DNA from: Bacteroidetes bacterium 46-16
Lineage (GTDB): Bacteria; Bacteroidota; Bacteroidia; Chitinophagales; Chitinophagaceae
Direction of reading: 5' to 3'
Length of the DNA stretch: 64,000 nt
Assembly: GCA_001897835.1 (NCBI GenBank)
Contig: MKUN01000025.1
Span: forward strand, 1 to 64,000
In this document: positions 25,328 to 34,477 of the stretch, piece by piece
Layout of the letters: each line of letters begins with the position of its first letter
Numbering within the stretch: the first letter of the stretch is position 1
Translations under genes and position numbers: made by a program
The notes under the pieces: model-generated
Told to the model about the DNA's origin: nothing
The model's input: the letters and a program-made list of their open reading frames with translations, nothing else
The model's database searches: none

Positions 25328-28183
25328 ATGGCTAAAAGGGAACAATTAATTGAAAGCAACCCATATATAGAGGTACAGGGTGCGCGGGTGCATAACCTGA
25401 AGAATATTGATGTAAACATACCCAAGAACAAACTGGTAGTCATCACAGGTATCAGCGGCAGCGGCAAGTCTTCGCTGGCCTTCGATACCATTTTTGCAGA
25501 GGGGCAGCGCAGGTATATGGAAAGCTTCGCCGCCTATGCCCGCCAGTTCATGGGCGATCTTGACCGGCCCGATGTGGATAAGATAAAGGGCCTGTCACCG
25601 GTAATATCTATAGAACAGAAGACCACTAACCGTAACCCACGCTCAACAGTGGGCACGGTTACCGAAGTATATGATTTTATGCGCCTGCTCTATGCCCGGG
25701 CTTCGGAGGCTTTTTCTTACAACACGGGCAAGAAGATGTCGAAATTCAGCGAAGACGAGATCGTGGCACATATACGCGGGCATTTCGAGGGCCACAAGAT
25801 AGCCCTATTGGCCCCAATAGTACGCGGTCGCAAGGGGCACTACCGTGAGCTCTTTGAACAACTGCGCAAGCAGGGCTACCTGAAGGTGCGCATAGACGGT
25901 GAAATAACGGACCTGAAGGAGCGCATGCAGCTCGACCGCTATAAGATACATGATATAGAACTGGTGGTTGACCGGCTGCTGGTGCAGGACGATGCCCATG
26001 CACGCCTGAGCCAGAGCATACAAAAGGCCCTGCAAATGGGCAAAGACCTGCTCTTTGTACTGGATGTGGATAAGAATAGCACATCGCAATACAGCAAGCA
26101 ACTGATGTGTGCCGATACGGGCATATCCTACGAAGAGCCATCACCCAACACCTTTTCTTTCAACTCGCCGTACGGCTATTGTCCCAAATGTAAAGGCCTG
26201 GGCAGCGTGTACCAGGTGAATATGAGCGAGGTGCTGCCCGATATGAGCAAAAGTATAAACGATGGCGGCATTGCCCCGCTGGGTGGCGAAAGAGATGCAT
26301 GGACCTTTCAGCAGGCTACCATACTGGCTAAAAAGAATAAGATATCCCTTAATACCCCGATCAAAGACATCCCGCAAAAGCAGCTTAACATATTGCTGTA
26401 CGGTAACGAAGAGGGTATCATAACATATGACAACGACGGGGCGGATTCCTACCACGAGCATGTGGCACAACATAGTTATGAAGGCATAGTGAACATGCTC
26501 CTGCGCTGGTTCAACGAAACAAGCTCGGAAGCCATAAGGGACTGGGCAGAACATTATATGGAACTGGCCACCTGCGATGAATGCAATGGCGCGAGGCTGA
26601 AAAAAGAAAGCCTGTGGTTCAAAGTGGATGGCCTGAACATCTCTGAGCTTTCAGAAAAATCATTACAGGAACTGATGACCTGGTTCACCGGTATTGAAAA
26701 AAGGCTGGGCAATAAACAAAACCTGATAGCCAAGGATATATTAAAGGAGATACGCGACCGCCTCCACTTCCTGCTCGATGTGGGGCTGCATTATCTTACG
26801 CTCAACCGCCCTACCCGCACTTTAAGCGGTGGCGAATCACAGCGCATCAGGCTGGCTACGCAGATAGGCTCGCAACTTACCGGCATCACGTATATACTTG
26901 ACGAACCAAGCATAGGACTGCACCAACGCGATAACCACAGGCTCATCACAGCACTGAAGAACCTGCGCGACGGCGGCAACTCGGTACTGGTAGTGGAGCA
27001 CGATAAAGATATTATGCTGGCAGCCGACCACCTGATAGATATAGGCCCCGCTGCGGGCGTGCATGGCGGCAAAATAGTAAGCCAGGGCAAGCCAGCCGAT
27101 GTGATCAAAAGCAACACCACAACCGCGGGTTATCTTAACCATCATTTAAAAATAGAAGTACCTAAAGAACGGCGCAAAGGCATTGGCAAAAAACTGGTAC
27201 TGAAAGGGGCCACAGGCCACAACCTGAAAAACGTAAGCATAGAATTGCCCCTCGGCACATTTGTATGCGTTACCGGCGTATCGGGCAGTGGCAAAAGCAC
27301 GCTTATCAATGAAACGCTTTATCCCATACTGGGCAAGCACTGCTATCATAATTTCAAGCAGTCGCCCATGCCTTATAAAAATGTACAGGGGCTGGAGTAT
27401 ATAGATAAGGTGATCGAAATAGATCAAAGCCCCATAGGCCGCACGCCACGCAGCAACCCGGCCACCTATTGCGGCTTCTTTAACGAGATACGCCAGCTAT
27501 TCGCACAGGTACCGGAAGCTAAGATAAGGGGCTACAATGCTGGCCGTTTTTCCTTCAATGTAAAAAGCGGCCGCTGCGAGGAATGCCAGGGAGGCGGCAT
27601 GCGGGTGATAGAAATGAACTTCCTGCCTGATGTATATGTGCCCTGCGAAAAATGTAACGGCCGCCGCTATAACCGTGAAACACTGGAGATACGCTTCAAA
27701 GGCAAATCGATAGCAGACGTGCTGGATATGACGGTGGACGAAGCTGTGAGCTTTTTCAACAATGTGCATTACCTGCACCGCAAAATAAAGACCCTGCAGG
27801 ACGTGGGCCTGGGCTATGTGACACTTGGCCAAAGTGCCGTAACCCTCAGCGGCGGCGAGGCCCAGCGGGTGAAGCTGGCTACAGAGCTATCGAAAAGGGA
27901 CACAGGACAAACCATATATATACTCGACGAGCCCACCACCGGCCTGCATTTTGAAGATATAAAGCACTTGCTTGCCGTGCTCAACCGCCTGGCCGACCGT
28001 GGCAACACCGTATTGGTGATCGAACATAATATGGATGTGATAAAAGTGGCCGACTATATTATAGATATGGGGCCCGAGGGCGGCTCAGGGGGCGGTAAAG
28101 TAGTGGGTGAAGGCACACCCGAAAAAATAGCACAGATAAAAGACAGCCATACAGGACAATATCTAAAACCGGAACTGGAATAA
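25328..28183 (+). CDS. uvrA: Excinuclease ABC subunit UvrA (second of two)
   Basis: The 951-residue protein has Walker A GISGSGKSSL (about 40-49), signature LSGGESQRIRL, YILDEPSIGLHQ, second Walker A GVSGSGKSTL, zinc module CEECQGGG...CEKCNGRRY, and LSGGEAQRVKL. The region 160-230 (LLAPIVRGRKGHYRELFEQLRKQGYLKVRIDGE) matches canonical UvrA closely, more so than the copy at 11.8 kb, so this is the better candidate for the general repair UvrA. Its first zinc module is also incomplete (MCADTG instead of C-x2-C), as in many Bacteroidota UvrA. A strong terminator follows. Confidence 0.92.
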   Translation: MAKREQLIESNPYIEVQGARVHNLKNIDVNIPKNKLVVITGISGSGKSSLAFDTIFAEGQRRYMESFAAYARQFMGDLDRPDVDKIKGLSPVISIEQKTTNRNPRSTVGTVTEVYDFMRLLYARASEAFSYNTGKKMSKFSEDEIVAHIRGHFEGHKIALLAPIVRGRKGHYRELFEQLRKQGYLKVRIDGEITDLKERMQLDRYKIHDIELVVDRLLVQDDAHARLSQSIQKALQMGKDLLFVLDVDKNSTSQYSKQLMCADTGISYEEPSPNTFSFNSPYGYCPKCKGLGSVYQVNMSEVLPDMSKSINDGGIAPLGGERDAWTFQQATILAKKNKISLNTPIKDIPQKQLNILLYGNEEGIITYDNDGADSYHEHVAQHSYEGIVNMLLRWFNETSSEAIRDWAEHYMELATCDECNGARLKKESLWFKVDGLNISELSEKSLQELMTWFTGIEKRLGNKQNLIAKDILKEIRDRLHFLLDVGLHYLTLNRPTRTLSGGESQRIRLATQIGSQLTGITYILDEPSIGLHQRDNHRLITALKNLRDGGNSVLVVEHDKDIMLAADHLIDIGPAAGVHGGKIVSQGKPADVIKSNTTTAGYLNHHLKIEVPKERRKGIGKKLVLKGATGHNLKNVSIELPLGTFVCVTGVSGSGKSTLINETLYPILGKHCYHNFKQSPMPYKNVQGLEYIDKVIEIDQSPIGRTPRSNPATYCGFFNEIRQLFAQVPEAKIRGYNAGRFSFNVKSGRCEECQGGGMRVIEMNFLPDVYVPCEKCNGRRYNRETLEIRFKGKSIADVLDMTVDEAVSFFNNVHYLHRKIKTLQDVGLGYVTLGQSAVTLSGGEAQRVKLATELSKRDTGQTIYILDEPTTGLHFEDIKHLLAVLNRLADRGNTVLVIEHNMDVIKVADYIIDMGPEGGSGGGKVVGEGTPEKIAQIKDSHTGQYLKPELE

Positions 28184-28184
28184 A

Positions 28185-28215
28185 AAAAGGGCAGGAAAAG
28201 ATCCTGCCCTTTTTT
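28185..28215. terminator. Bidirectional terminator between uvrA and sucD
   Basis: Stem AAGGGCAGGA/TCCTGCCCTT with a 5-nt loop is flanked by A6 and T6, and fits both the + strand uvrA and the convergent sucD. Confidence 0.9.
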
Positions 28216-28237
28216 ACGTAAAAGTCTTTTAGCTTGT

Positions 28238-29122
28238 TTAAGCTACAGCTTCTTTCTTAAGTACCTGTGCCATGGTAACACCAATGTTGGCCGGGCTTTC
28301 TACTACATGTATGCCGCATTCGCTCATGATCTTCATTTTGGCTGCAGCAGTATCATCGGCACCGCCTATTATGGCACCGGCATGGCCCATGCGGCGACCC
28401 GGAGGTGCCGTTTGACCAGCAATAAAGCCAACAACCGGTTTGCGCATATTATCCTTCAGCCAGCGGGCAGCTTCTGCTTCCATATTACCGCCTATCTCGC
28501 CTATCATGATGATACCATCAGTTTCACTGTCGTTCATCAGCAGTTCCACAGCCTCTTTGGTGGTAGTGCCAATAATGGGGTCGCCACCTATGCCTATAGC
28601 AGTAGAGATGCCTAAGCCGGCTTTCACCACCTGGTCGGCAGCCTCATAAGTAAGTGTGCCCGATTTGGACACCACACCAATACGGCCCGGTATAAATACA
28701 AAACCCGGCATGATGCCCACCTTGGCTTCGCCGGCAGTGATAACGCCGGGGCAATTAGGGCCTATCAGCCTGCAGTCTTTCCCTACCAGGAAATCGCGGG
28801 CCATGATCATATCCTGTACCGGTATACCTTCGGTGATGCATATGATCACTTTAATGCCCGCATCGGCAGCTTCCATGATCGCATCGGCAGCAAACGCCGG
28901 GGGTACGAAAATGATGGATACGTCGGCACCGGTACCATCTACCGCATCTTTTACGGTATTGAACACGGGACGGTCAAGGTGGCTGCTGCCGCCCTTACCG
29001 GGGGTAACGCCGCCTACTACCTGTGTGCCATATTCTATCATCTGCGTGGCATGAAAAGTGCCTTCGGTACCTGTAAAACCCTGTACGATAATTTTTGAAT
29101 CCTTATTTACTAATACAGCCAT
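28238..29122 (-). CDS. sucD: Succinate--CoA ligase (ADP-forming) subunit alpha
   Basis: The 294-residue protein has the CoA-binding N-terminal domain ([19 protein letters not shown], the invariant GFTG turn), LIGPNCPGV and the active-site phosphohistidine segment [13 protein letters not shown] (His near 250). With the beta subunit SucC it converts succinyl-CoA to succinate with substrate-level phosphorylation in the TCA cycle. The sucC gene is not adjacent, an arrangement common in Bacteroidota. Confidence 0.95.
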   Translation of the reverse strand: MAVLVNKDSKIIVQGFTGTEGTFHATQMIEYGTQVVGGVTPGKGGSSHLDRPVFNTVKDAVDGTGADVSIIFVPPAFAADAIMEAADAGIKVIICITEGIPVQDMIMARDFLVGKDCRLIGPNCPGVITAGEAKVGIMPGFVFIPGRIGVVSKSGTLTYEAADQVVKAGLGISTAIGIGGDPIIGTTTKEAVELLMNDSETDGIIMIGEIGGNMEAEAARWLKDNMRKPVVGFIAGQTAPPGRRMGHAGAIIGGADDTAAAKMKIMSECGIHVVESPANIGVTMAQVLKKEAVA

Positions 29123-29499
29123 GAGCCTTATATAATAACAATGAAAATTTTAATGACGCGGGCAAAATTAAGGGAATTGGCCTCAAATGCAAATTAGAAT
29201 ATCGCTTCAATGTTAAGAATACTAAAAACTATTTGCCCATTCCCAACCTTTTTTCATGCAGTACAGTCTACTTAATTGCTACAATGATAAACTCTTAGTC
29301 ATAGATAAAAGATTAAATTTTGTAATGGGTAATCAATTCTAGATTTCGAAGGCCGGTCTCTACCGGCCTTTTTCATTTTTATATCCTTCTCCCCCTACTT
29401 ACGAATATATAAATAATATATATGCTGTAATACTAACAATAGGTTATAATGTCTCGTCAATACGTAGGTAACTTATATTTTCGATCCAACTATTTTTTT
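29123..29499. other. Gene-free stretch with an orphan terminator
   Basis: This 377-bp AT-rich gap separates sucD (-) from a T9SS gene (+). It contains no open frame of note. It holds one clear hairpin terminator at 29349-29376, and TATATTTT at 29474-29481, a weak -7 box for the gene at 29500. Confidence 0.6.
29349..29376 (+). terminator. Orphan rho-independent terminator
   Basis: A perfect 9-bp stem AAGGCCGGT/ACCGGCCTT with a CTCT loop is followed by TTTCATTTTT on the + strand only. No + strand gene precedes it: the nearest upstream gene is sucD on the other strand. Confidence 0.8.
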
Positions 29500-31215
29500 A
29501 TGAAAAAGAAGATTTACTACAGTTTGCTAGCACTTGGCAGCATGTTGTGTTGCAGTAATTTATCAACCGCACAAACCATTACCGGCCACTCGGTCGTGTA
29601 TCCAAATCAGTGCGGCGGTGTTACTATGCATATTACGACCACCTATACTGCCAGTCAGCAGATCGAGACCTCATGGGGCGATATGGCCACAACAACAGTA
29701 AATGTTTACGACACACTGGGAAATGGAGATGCCTATGCTTACCATTCCTATGTCTATCCCGGTACCTATACCATAAAACATGTTTTGATACAAAATAGTC
29801 AACGTATCGATTCAGTAACTTATTCATATGATGACCCTCATTGCCAGACAGCAGGATTTTACAATTATTACGATGCTAATAATAATTGTGTGTATGACTC
29901 AGCCGTAGATACTTATAGCCCGGTAGCTTCCACGTTCGCTATCGACTCTGCCGGTGTTCCAATAGATACAATAACTGTCACCAGCGGCTTTTACTATTAT
30001 ATGTATGGCCCTACCGGTACGGTATATAAATTTACACCCATCAATGTACCTCCGGGCGCACTGGTCAGCTGCCCGGCAATTGGTTATACTACCGTCACAG
30101 TGCAGGCACCTCAGAATGTATATACTGAAGAATACTTTGGCTATACCTGTAGTGGTATCACCAGCTTCGATCTTGCTGCGAATGTAACTGTCAGCACCGG
30201 TCGTCATCATGCCAAGGCCAGCGTATTGGTAACAAACAATTACTGTAACGGACAAAATGCAACCCTTACCATGCATTTCAGCCCCAAATATGATTTTCAG
30301 TATGCCATGCCGGCACCCACAACCGTAAACGGCAATACACTTACATGGGATATAACCAACCTGTCTCTTTTAACACCAGGGTATATTACTGCTGATTTTG
30401 AAGTACCAAATTCGCAGAACCAGGCTAACTGGCTGCTTCCCGGCGACACTGTACATTCAAGTTACTATTTGACGCCTACAGCTAACGATACAGACACGGT
30501 GAACAACGTAGTGATACATGAGGATACTGTAATTTCTTCTTATGACCCCAACTACAAAGAAGTGAGCCCTGAAGGTGATATCGCCCCCGGGACCGAGCTT
30601 ACCTACACACTGCATTTTGAAAATACAGGCAATGATACTGCAACAAACATTTACATCCTTGACACATTATCAGATAACCTGGTAGCAAGCACACTTGATA
30701 TTGTAGCAAGTTCCGCCACCATGATATTCAGCATGAATAAAACTCTTTCAGGGCTCAATGTTGCGAAATTTGATTTTCCCAATATCAATCTTCCTGACAG
30801 CGCGAACAATAAACCTTGTACGGGTATGGTAGTGTTTAAGATCAAAACCAGGGCTAGCCTGCCTCCGGGTACTTATGTACCCAATAGCGCCGGCATCTAT
30901 TTTGACGATAATGAAGCCGTCCAGACCAATACCGCAGTAAACATGATCGCAATACCGCAAAGTGTAAACATACTATCTAATAATGCAGACCTTATCGTTT
31001 ACCCTAACCCCACCAATGATGTGCTGACTATTAAAATGAATGCACAAGCCTATAGCACACTGGAGATAAAAAATACCCATGGCCAGGTAATACTGCAACA
31101 GACCCTGAAACAAAATGACACCAAAGTGAACGTAAAGGCCCTGCCCTCAGGTATCTACTTTGCGACCTTAAAAGGCGATGCAGGCAGCAAAACCATCAAG
31201 TTCGAAAAACTATAA
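29500..31215 (+). CDS. T9SS type A secreted protein, DUF7619-like domain (paralogue 1)
   Basis: The ATG at 29500 begins a signal peptide (about 1-22, ending STAQ); the product has 571 residues. Order: a PKD-like N-terminal region (ETSWGDMATTTVNVYDTLG...HSYVYPGTYTIKHVL), a calcium-type YYDANNNCVYDSAVD stretch, a repeat-type beta domain (DPNYKEVSPEGDIAPGTELTY, ENTGNDTATNIYILDTLSDN, SAGIYFDDNEAV) and a C-terminal T9SS type A domain (LIVYPNPTNDVLTIKMNAQA, LPSGIYFATLKG). The protein should be displayed on or released from the surface; its role is unknown. The next gene is a tandem paralogue with nearly the same plan. Confidence 0.88.
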   Translation: MKKKIYYSLLALGSMLCCSNLSTAQTITGHSVVYPNQCGGVTMHITTTYTASQQIETSWGDMATTTVNVYDTLGNGDAYAYHSYVYPGTYTIKHVLIQNSQRIDSVTYSYDDPHCQTAGFYNYYDANNNCVYDSAVDTYSPVASTFAIDSAGVPIDTITVTSGFYYYMYGPTGTVYKFTPINVPPGALVSCPAIGYTTVTVQAPQNVYTEEYFGYTCSGITSFDLAANVTVSTGRHHAKASVLVTNNYCNGQNATLTMHFSPKYDFQYAMPAPTTVNGNTLTWDITNLSLLTPGYITADFEVPNSQNQANWLLPGDTVHSSYYLTPTANDTDTVNNVVIHEDTVISSYDPNYKEVSPEGDIAPGTELTYTLHFENTGNDTATNIYILDTLSDNLVASTLDIVASSATMIFSMNKTLSGLNVAKFDFPNINLPDSANNKPCTGMVVFKIKTRASLPPGTYVPNSAGIYFDDNEAVQTNTAVNMIAIPQSVNILSNNADLIVYPNPTNDVLTIKMNAQAYSTLEIKNTHGQVILQQTLKQNDTKVNVKALPSGIYFATLKGDAGSKTIKFEKL

Positions 31216-31240
31216 TACTACTGGCACCTTCCATAAACCA

Positions 31241-31272
31241 AAAGTCCTGCTCCATGAGCAGGACTTTCTTTA
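31241..31272 (+). terminator. Rho-independent terminator between T9SS paralogues
   Basis: A perfect 12-bp stem AAAGTCCTGCTC/GAGCAGGACTTT with a 3-nt loop and a TTTCTTT tail separates the two paralogues, which are therefore transcribed independently. Confidence 0.88.
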
Positions 31273-31367
31273 TAGGTTAATAATATTTCCTCACACTACT
31301 AACGTTTTAATATATAATTTCGTCTACAATATGGTAACAGCCTTTTAACCTTAAAAAATCGAGATCA

Positions 31368-33077
31368 ATGAAAAAGTTTTACCTGTCTCTTATGACACTT
31401 ATCCTGCTCACAATTTGCTTTGCAGAAACTAATGCTCAATACCTCATAAGCTCAACAAGTATCACAAATTCGCTCGACAGTTCTTGCCATGGCCCAACTG
31501 CTATAGTGCATACCAATATGTATAGTGTGGGCCAAACGGTAGAGAATTCATGGGGCGATGGCAGCCACGATACCGTCACCGTTAATAACCAAAGCGGGAT
31601 GGGCCATATGGGCAAGCAGCATATCTATACATCTGCAGGTACTTATACCATAAAACATGTCTTGTTGTATAATAATCAACGTGTAGACTCGGCTATCCAA
31701 AGCTATTTCTATCAATTTTGCAAAACTGTATTTATCGGCACCTACAATGACGTAAATAATAATTGCATTTACGATACACTTACTGAAAAAACCAACCGGA
31801 TAGCACTAACACTTGAAGTAGATTCAAATAACGTGGCTATAGATACAGTAGACATTCTTGACGGGCTCTATTATACCTTAAAAGGATTCCCTGGCACCAT
31901 CTATAAATTCAAGGTGATCGATGCACCCCAGGGTGTACAAGTTACCTGTCCTGCAAACCAAACCATAAGCGATACAATCGCACAGTTTCTTGTAAACGAT
32001 TATATGCCTAAATCATTTGGCATAAATTGCACGGCTGTGCCCGGTTTTGACCTGGCTGAGCATGTGAGCGGCCGTGCGGGACTCGACTTTCACAGGCCTA
32101 AAATAACAATTACCAACAGTAACTGTAATGTACAAAATCCGACTCTAACGATGCACTACAGTCCAAAGTATTCATTTGTTTCAAGTAGCCCGGCACCAGC
32201 AAGTAATACCGGGCAAACCTTAACATGGAACCTGAATAATATCTCGATGATCAACCAAGCCCAGGTCTATACATCTTTTGTGCTTTCAGGTCCGGCCACA
32301 GCAGGTGATACAATACATACTACCTATTACCTTACTCCAACAACAGGGGATATCGATACTACTAACAATATGGTAATAATAATAGACACTATACACCAAT
32401 CCTGCGACCCCAACCACAAAGAAGTTTTACCCGAAGGTGATATCCTGGCAGGTACCACCCTAAGGTATGTGATCGAATTTGAGAACGTAGGCAATGCCCC
32501 CGCCCAGAACATCCACATACTGGATACACTTTCAAACAATGTGATCCTTGGTAGCCTGAAGATATTATCATCTACACACAAAGTGTATTATACAAAATTG
32601 GAAGATGGATTAGGCCATTCTATCGCAAAATTTGACTTCCCTGCCATTAACCTTCCGGACACCTCTCACCATGACTCATGTAGCGGGAATGTTATCTATA
32701 CCATACAAACCAAACCAGGCCTGCCAGATGGAACTTATATCACCAACAGGGCAGGTATTTACTTTGACTTCAATGACGTCGTCATGACTAACGAAGCTAC
32801 CAACGTGATCGGCATACCCCAAAGCGTAAATACCCTGAGCAACGTTACACATACAAACCTCTATCCAAACCCCGTTGCCGATATCCTCACCATTAATACC
32901 GATGCGACGGTTTACAACTCAGTGGAAATAAGCAACACCATCGGCCAGCTAATGCTGCAACAAAATATAAAGCAAAATGAGACCAAAGTGAATGTAAAGA
33001 CTTTGCCTGCGGGCATTTACTTTGCTACGCTTAAAGGTGAGGGCGGCAGCAAAACCATCAAATTCGAGAAACTTTAG
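31368..33077 (+). CDS. T9SS type A secreted protein, DUF7619-like domain (paralogue 2)
   Basis: The 569-residue protein has a signal peptide (about 1-23, ending TNAQ) and the same layout as its upstream neighbour: NSWGDGSHDTVTV...SAGTYTIKHVLLYNNQRVDS, YNDVNNNCIYDTLTE, DPNHKEVLPEGDILAGT, ENVGNAPAQNIHILDTLSNN, and the T9SS ending NLYPNPVADILTI...LPAGIYFATLKGEGGSKTIKFEKL. The final 30 residues are almost identical between the two, while the N-terminal 300 residues have diverged, which fits tandem duplication followed by divergence of the exposed part. Confidence 0.88.
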   Translation: MKKFYLSLMTLILLTICFAETNAQYLISSTSITNSLDSSCHGPTAIVHTNMYSVGQTVENSWGDGSHDTVTVNNQSGMGHMGKQHIYTSAGTYTIKHVLLYNNQRVDSAIQSYFYQFCKTVFIGTYNDVNNNCIYDTLTEKTNRIALTLEVDSNNVAIDTVDILDGLYYTLKGFPGTIYKFKVIDAPQGVQVTCPANQTISDTIAQFLVNDYMPKSFGINCTAVPGFDLAEHVSGRAGLDFHRPKITITNSNCNVQNPTLTMHYSPKYSFVSSSPAPASNTGQTLTWNLNNISMINQAQVYTSFVLSGPATAGDTIHTTYYLTPTTGDIDTTNNMVIIIDTIHQSCDPNHKEVLPEGDILAGTTLRYVIEFENVGNAPAQNIHILDTLSNNVILGSLKILSSTHKVYYTKLEDGLGHSIAKFDFPAINLPDTSHHDSCSGNVIYTIQTKPGLPDGTYITNRAGIYFDFNDVVMTNEATNVIGIPQSVNTLSNVTHTNLYPNPVADILTINTDATVYNSVEISNTIGQLMLQQNIKQNETKVNVKTLPAGIYFATLKGEGGSKTIKFEKL

Positions 33078-33101
33078 TCAATACGGTCATCCTAAATGCA
33101 T

Positions 33102-33130
33102 AAGGGCTGCGCATGGCGCAGCCCTTATTA
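33102..33130. terminator. Terminator between T9SS paralogue 2 and fabD
   Basis: A perfect 11-bp stem AAGGGCTGCGC/GCGCAGCCCTT with an ATG loop lies between convergent genes. The T-run is imperfect on both strands (TTATTATTAT on +). Confidence 0.7.
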
Positions 33131-33149
33131 TTATCATACAATACTTCTC

Positions 33150-34031
33150 TTAGTTGATACCATCCACAACTACATCCTTCGCTATCTTTTTTACCAGGCC
33201 CTGCAATACTGTTCCGGGGCCTACTTCGGTAAATTGTGTAACGCCATTACGGACCATGTGCTCCACACTCTGTGTCCAGCGCACGGGTGAGGTAAGCTGG
33301 TTGATGAGATTTTGCCTGATCATATGCGGATCTATATAAGGATTAGCATCTACGTTCTGGTACACAGGACAAGTGGGATTGCTGAAATGCGTAGCCTCTA
33401 TAGCCGCGGCCAGTTCTTCTTTAGCAGGTTCCATCAATGGTGAATGGAAAGCGCCACCGACAGGCAGCACCAGGGCGCGCTTGGCACCTGCCGCCTTCAG
33501 CAGCTCACATGCTTTATTGATACCGGCAATACTGCCGCTGATCACCAACTGGCCAGGGCTGTTGTAATTGGCCGGCACTACAACTTCATCACTTATGCCG
33601 CTTAGTATCTCTTCTATTTTGGCATCTTTCATACCCAGCACCGCCGCCATAGTTGAGGGGTTTATCTCGCAGGCTTTCTGCATGGCCTGCGCACGTTTTG
33701 ATACCAGCCGCAGCCCGTCCTCGAACGATAATACCTTGTTCGCCACCAGTGCCGAGAGCTCACCCAGTGAGTGACCTGCCACCACATCGGGAATAAGACC
33801 GGGCGTAGTATTGAAGAGGATGACCGAGTGCAGGAATACCGCAGGCTGGGTCACTTTGGTCTGTTTCAGGTCCTCATCACTGCCACCGAACATAATATCG
33901 GTAATGCGGAAACCCAATATCTCGTTGGCCTGTTCAAAATATTCCTTTGCCAGTGAGCTCTGTTCGTAAAGGTTCTTGCCCATTCCCGAAAACTGGGCGC
34001 CCTGCCCCGGGAATATATATGCATGCTTCAT
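33150..34031 (-). CDS. fabD: Malonyl-CoA:ACP S-malonyltransferase
   Basis: The 293-residue protein starts with the FabD hallmark YIFPGQGAQFSGMG, has the nucleophile in GHSLGE (Ser88), the acyl-selecting Arg in SKRAQAMQ, and the catalytic His in GAFHSPLM near residue 197. It loads malonyl groups onto acyl-carrier protein for fatty-acid chain extension. No other fatty-acid synthesis gene is adjacent. Confidence 0.95.
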   Translation of the reverse strand: MKHAYIFPGQGAQFSGMGKNLYEQSSLAKEYFEQANEILGFRITDIMFGGSDEDLKQTKVTQPAVFLHSVILFNTTPGLIPDVVAGHSLGELSALVANKVLSFEDGLRLVSKRAQAMQKACEINPSTMAAVLGMKDAKIEEILSGISDEVVVPANYNSPGQLVISGSIAGINKACELLKAAGAKRALVLPVGGAFHSPLMEPAKEELAAAIEATHFSNPTCPVYQNVDANPYIDPHMIRQNLINQLTSPVRWTQSVEHMVRNGVTQFTEVGPGTVLQGLVKKIAKDVVVDGIN

Positions 34032-34135
34032 AAATGTATTTTTACGGGGCTAAAATAAAGCCTATTGCCTGATCGGCAAATATTTTCCTTATAGCCATAT
34101 TGATATTAGGATATTTACCCTCGGCCGGGCTAGCT

Positions 34136-34143
34136 TATCTTTG
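34136..34143 (+). promoter_or_regulatory. -7 promoter element of ytxJ
   Basis: TATCTTTG is a perfect TAnnTTTG, 4 bp before the ATG at 34148, giving a near-leaderless transcript. Confidence 0.5.
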
Positions 34144-34147
34144 CAGC

Positions 34148-34477
34148 ATGAATTGGACAGAACTGACCGAAGAAGCCCAGTTAGACAAGATAAAACAGGA
34201 AAGCGCCCAACAAGCCGTAGTGATCTTTAAACACAGCACCCGCTGCTCCATAAGCAGCATGGCCAAAATGAGGCTGGAGCGTGAGCAGGCCCCGGCCGAT
34301 ATAAAATTCTATTACCTGGACCTTATAAAGTACAGGGCTATCTCCAATAAGATAGCCGAGCTGTTCTCGGTATGGCATGAATCGCCCCAGGTATTGCTGA
34401 TAAAGAACGGCGAATGCATCTATGATGAGAGCCATAATGGCATCAGCATGCAGGACATACAGGAACAGGCGGCCTGA
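34148..34477 (+). CDS. ytxJ: YtxJ-like bacillithiol-system monothiol redox protein
   Basis: From the ATG at 34148 the protein has 109 residues. It is a thioredoxin-fold YtxJ (DUF2847) protein: VVIFKHSTRCSISSMA carries the single active-site Cys (about 36), followed by FYYLDLIKYRAISNKIAELF and the cis-Pro region ESPQVLLIKNGE. YtxJ is thought to act as a monothiol bacilliredoxin that reduces bacillithiol mixed disulfides, implying that this organism uses bacillithiol. Its TGA stop abuts the TGA of the convergent MATE gene in the hexamer TGATCA. Confidence 0.88.
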   Translation: MNWTELTEEAQLDKIKQESAQQAVVIFKHSTRCSISSMAKMRLEREQAPADIKFYYLDLIKYRAISNKIAELFSVWHESPQVLLIKNGECIYDESHNGISMQDIQEQAA

